Shown: positions 27,724-33,524 of the stretch, piece after piece
How the letters are laid out: the number at the start of each line of letters is the position of its first letter
Position numbering within the stretch: position 1 is the stretch's first letter
DNA from: Noviherbaspirillum sp. Root189
GTDB lineage: Bacteria; Pseudomonadota; Gammaproteobacteria; Burkholderiales; Burkholderiaceae_D
Assembly (NCBI RefSeq): GCF_001428545.1
Contig: NZ_LMHZ01000037.1
Coordinates: 1 to 33,524, forward strand
DNA: 33,524 bases
Reading direction: 5' to 3'
The notes under the pieces: generated by a model
Database searches by the model: none
The model's input: only the letters and a program-made list of their open reading frames with translations
What the model was told of the DNA's origin: nothing
Program-made: the position numbers and the translations under genes

Positions 27724-29823
27724 TCACTTGCCGACAAGCGGAACGACGTTATCCATCCCCGGTGCGCCGAACAACTGCTCCTTAAGAAGATGCAACTGGT
27801 CTCGAACCTGAGCGGCCTTTTCAAATTCAAGATTTTTCGCATGATCCACCATAAGTTTTTCAAGCCGTTTGATTTCCTTACTGACCTGCTTTTCACTCAT
27901 GGATTCGTACTTCGCCTGCTCTTGTGCAACCAGTAATTCGCTGCGTGCTTCCTGAGGGCTGTAGACGCCATCGATCAGGTCGCGAATTTCTTTCTTTACG
28001 CCAGCCGGCGTGATGTTATTGGCCTTGTTGAAGGCTACCTGTTTAGTGCGGCGGCGCTCGGTCTCATCAATTGCGCGACGCATCGAGTCAGTCACCTTGT
28101 CTCCATACAGGATGGCCATACCGTTGAGGTTACGCGCGGCGCGGCCGATGGTCTGGATCAGACTGCGCTCGGAACGCAGGAAGCCTTCTTTGTCCGCATC
28201 GAGAATCGCAACGAGCGACACCTCGGGAATATCAAGGCCTTCTCGCAGCAAGTTGATGCCAACCAGCACGTCAAAGGTACCAAGACGCAGATCACGGATG
28301 ATTTCCACACGCTCAACGGTATCAATGTCGCTATGCAGGTAGCGCACTTTGATGCCGTTATCACTCAGGAATTCAGTCAATTGTTCGGACATGCGCTTGG
28401 TCAGCGTAGTCACAAGCACGCGCTCATTCTTCTTGATGCGTTCAGTGATTTCCGACATCAGGTCGTCCACCTGCGAACTCGCGGGGCGCACTGAGATCAG
28501 CGGATCCACGAGGCCGGTCGGACGCACCACTTGCTCGACTACCTGATCTGAGTGACTGCTTTCATACTCCGCCGGCGTGGCTGACACAAAGACGGTCTGG
28601 CGCATCTTGCTTTCAAACTCCACAAATTTCAGCGGACGATTATCGAGCGCAGACGGCAAGCGGAAACCGTAATCGACCAGATTGGTCTTGCGCGCCCTGT
28701 CTCCGTTGTACATGCCGTTCAATTGGCCGGTCAGCACGTGGGATTCGTCAAGAAACATGATGGCGTCCTGCGGCAGGTAGTCCACCAGGGTAGGCGGCGG
28801 CTCACCAGGCATTGCTCCACTAAGATGACGCGAATAGTTTTCAATGCCTTTGGTAAAGCCGATCTCTTGCATCATTTCCAGATCGAAGCGCGTACGCTGC
28901 TCAAGGCGCTGCTCTTCAATCAGTTTGTTTTCCTTCCGGAAAAATTCCAGGCGATCGCGTAATTCGTCCTTGATGCTTTCAATCGCACGCAGCACGGTAG
29001 AACGCGGCGTGACGTAATGCGAACCCGGATACACGGTAAAACGTGGAATCTTCTGGCGTACACGTCCGGTCAGCGGGTCAAACAGTTGCAGGCTGTCGAT
29101 CTCGTCGTCGAACATTTCAATGCGCACCGCCAGCTCGGCATGTTCAGCCGGGAACACGTCAATCGTGTCGCCGCGGACGCGGAACGTACCACGTCCGAAA
29201 TCGACTTCATTTCGCGTATATTGCATCTGGATCAAGCGTGCGATGACATCGCGCTGGCTGACCTTGTCCTTGGCGCGCAAGGTCAGAATCATCTTGTGGT
29301 ATTCGTTCGGATTACCGATACCGTAAATCGCCGATACGGTCGCCACGATCACGACATCGCGCCGTTCCATCAGGGACTTGGTGCAGGACAGACGCATCTG
29401 CTCGATATGCTCGTTGATCGACGAGTCCTTTTCGATGAACAGATCACGTTGCGGAACGTAGGCTTCCGGTTGATAGTAATCGTAGTAACTGACAAAGTAC
29501 TCGACGGCGTTTTGCGGGAAGAATTCGCGGAACTCGCTGTACAACTGCGCAGCGAGCGTCTTATTTGGCGCAAATATGATTGCCGGCCGTCCAAGTCGCG
29601 CAATCACGTTTGCCATGGTGTATGTTTTGCCCGATCCGGTCACCCCGAGCAATGTCTGAAATGACAAGCCATCCTCGATACCTTCGACTAGCTTTTCGAT
29701 GGCTGTCGGCTGATCGCCGGCCGGTGGGAAGGGCTGGAATAAGCGATAAGGCGAGTTCGGGAAAGTGACGATTTTTGATTCGTCGATGGGGCTGGAAACC
29801 TGGGATAAATCTGCCATCTGCAT
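27724..29823 (-). CDS. uvrB: Excinuclease ABC subunit B
   Basis: Damage-verifying helicase-like subunit of nucleotide excision repair. Motifs: Walker A GVTGSGKT (60-67), beta-hairpin [17 protein letters not shown] box, helicase motifs [14 protein letters not shown] and QTIGRAARN, and a C-terminal UVR domain ([20 protein letters not shown]) that contacts UvrC. The start at 29823 follows AAAGG; ATG two codons on (29817) is equally plausible. Length 699, normal. No LexA-type CTG-N10-CAG site is visible in the upstream spacer. Confidence 0.97.
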   Translation of the reverse strand: MQMADLSQVSSPIDESKIVTFPNSPYRLFQPFPPAGDQPTAIEKLVEGIEDGLSFQTLLGVTGSGKTYTMANVIARLGRPAIIFAPNKTLAAQLYSEFREFFPQNAVEYFVSYYDYYQPEAYVPQRDLFIEKDSSINEHIEQMRLSCTKSLMERRDVVIVATVSAIYGIGNPNEYHKMILTLRAKDKVSQRDVIARLIQMQYTRNEVDFGRGTFRVRGDTIDVFPAEHAELAVRIEMFDDEIDSLQLFDPLTGRVRQKIPRFTVYPGSHYVTPRSTVLRAIESIKDELRDRLEFFRKENKLIEEQRLEQRTRFDLEMMQEIGFTKGIENYSRHLSGAMPGEPPPTLVDYLPQDAIMFLDESHVLTGQLNGMYNGDRARKTNLVDYGFRLPSALDNRPLKFVEFESKMRQTVFVSATPAEYESSHSDQVVEQVVRPTGLVDPLISVRPASSQVDDLMSEITERIKKNERVLVTTLTKRMSEQLTEFLSDNGIKVRYLHSDIDTVERVEIIRDLRLGTFDVLVGINLLREGLDIPEVSLVAILDADKEGFLRSERSLIQTIGRAARNLNGMAILYGDKVTDSMRRAIDETERRRTKQVAFNKANNITPAGVKKEIRDLIDGVYSPQEARSELLVAQEQAKYESMSEKQVSKEIKRLEKLMVDHAKNLEFEKAAQVRDQLHLLKEQLFGAPGMDNVVPLVGK

Positions 29824-29936
29824 TCGACCTTTGGTAGAATAATAAGTTGCACCTTGGTTTGAGGCTACAAGCCCGAAACTGACTACAACCCTGCTGCATC
29901 TGCTTGCATCCGCAGCCAACTTTTCATGTTATCACG

Positions 29937-31151
29937 ATGAGCCAATCCCATCCCGCCTCTCTCTTTACTGCCGTCGAAATGGCGCCCCGCGACCCTATCC
30001 TGGGTATTACCGAAGCTTTCAACGCTGACAAGAACCCTAACAAGGTAAATCTTGGCGTTGGTGTGTACTACGACGACAATGGCAAGGTGCCTCTGCTCGA
30101 TTGCGTACGCAAGGCAGAAACACAATTAATGGAAAAGCCGGCACCCCGCAGCTACCTGCCGATCGACGGTCTGGCCACTTATGACAAGGCAGTACAGGAA
30201 CTTGTATTTGGTGCCGACAGCGCAGTAGTTCAAGAGAAGCGCGCAATCACCGTTCAGGCACTCGGGGGTACAGGCGCATTGAAACTGGGCGCAGACTTCC
30301 TCAAGCGTTTCTCCCCGAACTCCCAAGTATGGATCAGCGACCCCAGTTGGGAAAACCACCGTGCGCTGTTTGAATCCGCAGGCTTCGTTGTCAACAATTA
30401 TCCGTACTACGATCCGGCAACACGTGGCGTCAATTTCAATGGCATGCTGAATGCACTCAAGGAAATGCCATCCGGTGCGATTGTGCTGCTGCACGCATGC
30501 TGCCATAACCCGACTGGCGCCGACCTGACCGATGATCAGTGGACCGACGTTATCAACGTGGTTACCCAGCGCGGCCTTATCCCCTTCCTTGATATGGCGT
30601 ACCAGGGTTTTGGCGACGGCATCGATGAAGACGGTAAAGTCGTGCGTCGTTTTGCCGAGACCGGCACACCGCTGTTCGTCTCGAACTCCTTCTCCAAGTC
30701 GTTCTCCCTGTATGGCGAGCGCGTCGGTGCACTGAGCATCGTCGCGGTCAGTGCAGAAGAAGCCGCACGCGTACTGTCGCAACTCAAGCGTGTCGTCCGT
30801 ACCAACTACTCCAATCCACCGATCCATGGCGGTCAGGTTGTGGCAACGGCATTGGCCAATCCAGAACTGCGCAAGCTGTGGGAGGACGAACTGGCAGGCA
30901 TGCGCGTACGTATCCGCGAGATGCGCCAACAACTGGTTATCAAGCTAAAGGAAAAAGCGCCGGCCCACGATTTCGATTTCGTCATCAAGCAGCGCGGTAT
31001 GTTTTCCTATTCCGGCCTGACAAAGGAACAAGTCGGCCGCCTGCGCGACGAGTTTTCGATTTACGCGGTAGATACAGGGCGCATTTGCGTTGCGGCGCTG
31101 AACTCCCGCAACATCGATGCTGTAGTCGACGCAATCGCCAAAGTCCTGTAA
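29937..31151 (+). CDS. tyrB: Aromatic-amino-acid/aspartate aminotransferase
   Basis: PLP class I aminotransferase of the aspartate aminotransferase Ia subgroup, acting on aspartate, tyrosine or phenylalanine with 2-oxoglutarate. The 404-residue protein opens MAPRDPILGITEAFNAD after a short leader and has NLGVGVYYDDNG, the PLP-ring region CCHNPTGADLT, the Schiff-base Lys in SNSFSKSFSLYGERVG and FVIKQRGMFSYSGL. Aspartate versus aromatic preference cannot be settled by eye, so tyrB is a best guess. It is divergent from uvrB; the 113-base shared spacer shows no strong Shine-Dalgarno for this gene. Confidence 0.88.
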   Translation: MSQSHPASLFTAVEMAPRDPILGITEAFNADKNPNKVNLGVGVYYDDNGKVPLLDCVRKAETQLMEKPAPRSYLPIDGLATYDKAVQELVFGADSAVVQEKRAITVQALGGTGALKLGADFLKRFSPNSQVWISDPSWENHRALFESAGFVVNNYPYYDPATRGVNFNGMLNALKEMPSGAIVLLHACCHNPTGADLTDDQWTDVINVVTQRGLIPFLDMAYQGFGDGIDEDGKVVRRFAETGTPLFVSNSFSKSFSLYGERVGALSIVAVSAEEAARVLSQLKRVVRTNYSNPPIHGGQVVATALANPELRKLWEDELAGMRVRIREMRQQLVIKLKEKAPAHDFDFVIKQRGMFSYSGLTKEQVGRLRDEFSIYAVDTGRICVAALNSRNIDAVVDAIAKVL

Positions 31152-31237
31152 GGATCCGCAGCGCTCTTTGATTTGACCAGAGTGGCCGGATTAGGATGAT
31201 TTTGTTTTTCCTGCCAGATCGGCGAGCCTGCAAGGCT

Positions 31238-31267
31238 TTGACAATTTCGGAAAGATCGGCCTATAAT
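31238..31267 (+). promoter_or_regulatory. tRNA-Asn promoter
   Basis: Perfect TTGACA (31238-31243), an 18-base spacer, and perfect TATAAT (31262-31267). Transcription should begin about five bases before the tRNA, as for a strong stable-RNA promoter. Confidence 0.9.
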
Positions 31268-31278
31268 AGCTGCTCTGT

Positions 31279-31354
31279 TCCCTGATAGCTCAGTCGGTAG
31301 AGCGACGGACTGTTAATCCGCAGGTCCCTGGTTCGAGTCCAGGTCGGGGAGCCA
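31279..31354 (+). tRNA. tRNA-Asn (anticodon GTT)
   Basis: A 76-base cloverleaf with acceptor TCCCTGA/TCGGGGA, D-arm GCTC/GAGC, anticodon loop CTGTTAA (GTT at 31312-31314), T-arm with GGTTCGAGTCC, discriminator G and encoded CCA (31352-31354). The sequence is close to known proteobacterial tRNA-Asn. The first anticodon-stem pair is A-C, a G-U in the E. coli gene. Confidence 0.97.
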
Positions 31355-31364
31355 AAATTTGAAG

Positions 31365-31404
31365 GCCAGATAAATCACTGACTTAGATTTATCTGGCTTT
31401 TTTT
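31365..31404 (+). terminator. Intrinsic terminator after tRNA-Asn
   Basis: GCCAGATAAATC (31365-31376) and GATTTATCTGGC (31386-31397) form 12 perfect pairs around a nine-base loop, followed by seven T (31398-31404). It is intact, so no element has inserted into the tRNA 3' end here. Confidence 0.95.
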
Positions 31405-31618
31405 CATTTTAACGTCACTATGAATCGGCAGGCTTGCGTTCAAACGTTGTTACTTCCTAGCAGGTTGTTGAAATTCACCTCAAAACATCTATCGCCGAGG
31501 GTTTGCGCAGGTTAATGGAGCAAATTTGTGCTCGATGTGAGCCAATTGTGATCCGATTGGTGGGAACCTGCATGGCGCGCTGCGGCAAGTCCCATGCAGT
31601 TTGAGACGGCGATGCGCT

Positions 31619-32279
31619 TCATCGTGCGCCGCCTTGTGGCACCGCGAACAGTATTCGCGCCATCCGACAGAGATTGCCGGCTGCCATCGTCAAGTTGAAT
31701 TGGTGATCGCCCCACCGTAGTCCACGATACATCGTTTACCGAATACGGCCAACCGTCTTGGCCCAGCCGAAATGCCCTTCAATGCGGGCCCGCACGGTCC
31801 GGCTGACCCCATAGCCATCTGCCGGGTGGTACGTCCATCAATAGCGCTGCCGCCCCAGCGCCGCTCCGTCAGCGCGACTCACTATGGCACCCACCACCAG
31901 GCCTGAACGGTCCTCCATGAGCACATGCCCCCTGGTAACACAATACCGCCGGCATCTTCTCGCTCTTCTTGTACAACCGGGCATCAGGAGCCGTGGTCGA
32001 GGCATGGGCGTCATTGCTGCGCGGCTTGCCTTTCCAGTTGGCTTGCCTGTTACGGCCACCACCTGGCGGCTGATCATCCGAACCATCCCTGGCGACAACG
32101 CTCTTGTGACTGGCCTAGGCCTGGATCAGTGTGCTACCGAACGAAAAGTGTTCCCTTGACAACAGCCCCTGCTTGTCTGCCGTCGTCATGACTTCGGTAA
32201 AGAATGTTGCCACCGCCTCATGTGCGAGCAGCCGGTCGCGATTCTTGGAAAACACCGAGTGGTCCCAGACCGCGTCATC
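31619..32279 (-). pseudogene. IS5-family transposase remnant, decayed
   Basis: Translating the minus strand across frames gives successive IS5-type transposase segments. They are WDHSVFSKNRDRLL and SREHFSFGSTLIQA, then an amber TAG where the family has Trp, then ARLYKKSEKMPAVLCYQG, a frameshift to HVLMEDRSGLVVGAIVSRADG, and a missing stretch of about 55 residues. After this come VRARIEGHFGWAKTVGRIR, an ochre TAA where Gln is expected, and YRGLRWGDHQFNLTMAAGN through VPQGGAR with a natural stop at 31619. Two stop mutations, at least one frameshift and one deletion make it non-functional. Its N-terminus is replaced by an IS630 fragment. Confidence 0.85.
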
Positions 32280-32729
32280 CATAGTGGACAGTTTGAACGT
32301 TTCCTGCCGATGCTGCTGTAAGCCGAAGGCGCGCCAGATACGACTGACCGCCGTTTGCGACAGCCCGGCTTCGCGCGCCATGGCCCGCGTGCTCCAGTGC
32401 GTGGCGTTCGACGGTTGCTGTTCCAGCGTCTTGGCGATCACGGCATCGACACGTGCATCATCGATCGTGCGCGGCGCTTCCGAGCGCGGGGCATCGAGCA
32501 TACCGTCCAGGCGCATTTGCACGAACCGTGTGCGCCATTTCGATACCGTCTGGCCCGTCACCGCGAGTTTGGCCGCGACCGCCTTGTTCTCCGCTCCGCC
32601 GGCACATTCCAGAACGATGCGCGAACGCAGGGCCAGCGCTTGCGCGGTCTTGCGCCTTCGTGCCCAAGCATGCAATTGCTCTTGTTCCGCTGCGCTCAAC
32701 ATCAACACCGCTTTCGGTCTGCCTGCCAT
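32115..32729 (-). pseudogene. Truncated IS630-family transposase fused in frame to IS5 sequence
   Basis: From the ATG at 32729, preceded by GGAAGG, residues 1-150 are the N-terminal DNA-binding part of an IS630 transposase: MAGRPKAVLMLSAAEQ, HTH-like AVAAKLAVTGQTVSKW, then MAREAGLSQTAVSRIWRAF and HRQETFKLSTM. At 32279/32280 the frame passes into 54 residues of IS5-type sequence and stops at the amber codon at 32115. The entire IS630 DDE catalytic domain is missing. The open chimera of 204 residues could in principle make a DNA-binding protein, but it is most likely debris. Confidence 0.85.
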
Positions 32730-32854
32730 GCCTTCCTTGCCATGAAAACCCATATGCTTCGAACAACTTATCAGCAAAATAATTCAACGAATTTCTAACT
32801 CAGGATACTAGAGCGCGTTATCAGTTAAGCCGTCTCGCTTTGCACGACTTGGAA

Positions 32855-33211
32855 TTAACGCTGACCTGCTCTTTTCTGCAATAAATATGACGCGAATTCC
32901 ACGTCGCCTTGATCTGTAACGAAGGCGATTAATGTCGGTCCACCCCACTTAACAGGACCATCAACGGCAAAGCCTGGTAACTGAGTGAGTGCCTTTTTAA
33001 TCTCAAAGCAGCAGCGGCGATGTAACGCGACACCAATCAATTCCATAACCGCGCTTGCGTCAAGCGTCTGGTTGCCCCGAAGTGCATGTACGAGCGCGTC
33101 TACAAGCTCTTGCACCTTCTCATAATTTTTTGTCTCGATGGCTTTCCAAAGCGCTTGGAACAGCTGATACGGCGACAAAGAGGCAAGAATAGTGAGGTGA
33201 GAATTTTGCAT
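32855..33211 (-). CDS. Small hypothetical protein, possible ankyrin-like C-terminus
   Basis: A 118-residue predicted cytoplasmic helical protein that I do not recognise. It has no signal peptide or membrane helix. The last third, GGPTLIAFVTDQGDVEFASYLL, is arranged like a single ankyrin-type repeat; a pair of Cys follows RR at about residue 75. Start at ATG 33211; a TTG at 33238 would add nine residues, and neither has a good Shine-Dalgarno. It lies alone between dead IS sequence and an IS30 element, so it is probably accessory. Ankyrin assignment is tentative. Confidence 0.6.
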   Translation of the reverse strand: MQNSHLTILASLSPYQLFQALWKAIETKNYEKVQELVDALVHALRGNQTLDASAVMELIGVALHRRCCFEIKKALTQLPGFAVDGPVKWGGPTLIAFVTDQGDVEFASYLLQKRAGQR

Positions 33212-33342
33212 ACCGTTACCGTTATATTGATCAGGCAAATCTTAGGACTGTGAAGTATTGCTAGATAAGTGGCTTGATTGTCTTTCGGGTTCCATTTTTC
33301 AATGGGAAAACTGAATGGGTAATCCCCCGAAAATTAAGCGGG

Positions 33343-33369
33343 ATGGATTCAACTGGTCACTGCAACACG
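33343..33369 (+). repeat. Left inverted repeat of an IS30-family element
   Basis: ATGGATTCAACTGGTCAC continues to TGCAACACG and closely resembles the IS30 terminal repeat, which has GATTCAATTGGTCAACGC at the same place. It lies 32 bases before the transposase ATG, as expected. From 33239 to 33342 no gene is supported. Confidence 0.7.
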
Positions 33370-33401
33370 TTCCTTTAAACAATTTGAAGAGGAGAATCGT
33401 G

Positions 33402-33524
33402 ATGCAGAGTTCGGACCGAATGGATGACCGGCGCAAGACGGTAATATGGCGCGAATGGAAAAGGGGAAGCCCCATGAGCCTGATTGCGCGTGTTTTAGAG
33501 AAACCACCTGCCACGGTGTTTTCC
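33402..33524 (+). CDS. IS30-family transposase, N-terminal part (runs off the window)
   Basis: The first 41 codons translate to MQSSDRMDDRRKTVIW, REWKRGSPMSLIARVLEKP and PATVFS. The WREWKRG, MSLIARxLxKPPATxFS pattern is the N-terminal DNA-binding start of an IS30-group transposase. The ATG at 33402 follows GAGGAG at about nine bases. With the terminal repeat just upstream this looks like the intact left end of an IS30 element; completeness cannot be judged. Confidence 0.8.
   Translation, partial: MQSSDRMDDRRKTVIWREWKRGSPMSLIARVLEKPPATVFS

Larger units (their letters stand above)
31455..32825 (-). mobile_element. Composite IS remnant (IS5-family interrupted by or recombined with IS630-family)
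   Basis: The outer limits are approximate. The left limit is taken at CTAGCAGGTTGTTGAAATTC (31457-31476), which looks like the 3' non-coding end of an IS5-group element; CTAG is a known target type of that group. The right limit, near 32815-32825, is where IS630-like flanking sequence seems to stop. The two 'TTATCAG' copies at 32769 and 32821 may mark IS630 end sequences. From 31405 to 31618 no coding region is supported. Both transposases are broken, so the element cannot move itself. Confidence 0.7.

Noticed and set aside
29824-29936. LexA (SOS) box before uvrB
   Set aside because: No CTG-N10-CAG with an AT-rich core is visible; the CTG/CAG pairs seen have the wrong spacing.
33299-33514. 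A 71-codon minus-strand open frame
   Set aside because: It runs antisense to the IS30 transposase start and inverted repeat, which have better support.
31279-33524. Attachment-site duplication of the tRNA-Asn 3' end
   Set aside because: I searched by eye for a repeat of the T-arm and acceptor sequence downstream and found none in the window.

Overview
The window looks like part of a betaproteobacterial chromosome, most likely Burkholderiales and close to Oxalobacteraceae (Herminiimonas, Herbaspirillum or Janthinobacterium type). This rests on gene order and protein character (pyrG-kdsA-eno; the RpfE-type gene with recJ-prfB-lysS; iscRSUA-hscBA-fdx-iscX; lolC-lolD-tatD-comEC) and on moderately high GC. 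No 16S rRNA is present, so the genus is inference. Nearly everything from 1 to about 31.4 kb is ordinary core genome; only the last 2 kb is accessory.

Layout. 1-10.1 kb is almost entirely minus strand. Read in the direction of transcription it runs lolC-lolD-tatD-comEC (lipoprotein export, a TatD nuclease and the DNA-uptake channel), then an alpha/beta hydrolase overlapping an LpxR-type lipid A deacylase, then pyrG-kdsA and the first 42 codons of eno. From 10.2 to 18.7 kb the plus strand carries an RpfE/COG4255-type gene overlapping recJ, then prfB with its programmed +1 frameshift, lysS with a strong terminator, a glycine-zipper envelope protein, and a PAS-PAS histidine kinase with no adjacent response regulator.

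18.8-24.7 kb (minus) is a complete ISC iron-sulfur operon: iscR, iscS, iscU, iscA, hscB, hscA, fdx, iscX. It has a recognisable sigma-70 promoter overlapped by a Type-1-like IscR site, so feedback by IscR is readable from the sequence. An intrinsic-terminator-like hairpin lies between iscA and hscB and may split the operon into a scaffold half and a chaperone half. Upstream, still on the minus strand, lie an unusual predicted outer-membrane barrel, a low-molecular-weight phosphotyrosine phosphatase, a uracil-DNA-glycosylase-like protein with an altered catalytic motif, and uvrB. An aromatic/aspartate aminotransferase is divergent from uvrB, and tRNA-Asn with its own promoter and terminator follows.

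Downstream of tRNA-Asn (31.45-33.5 kb) is an insertion-sequence graveyard. The N-terminus of an IS630-family transposase is fused in frame to the middle of a decayed IS5-family transposase. Next comes a small orphan gene with a possible ankyrin-like end, then the left inverted repeat and first codons of an IS30-family element running off the window.

I found no convincing previously undescribed multi-gene system. The best leads are the internal isc hairpin, the repeated AAGTTG half-sites upstream of the isc promoter, the UDG-like protein without the canonical catalytic Asp, the palindrome straddling the prfB -10 box, and the IS630/IS5 chimera beside tRNA-Asn.
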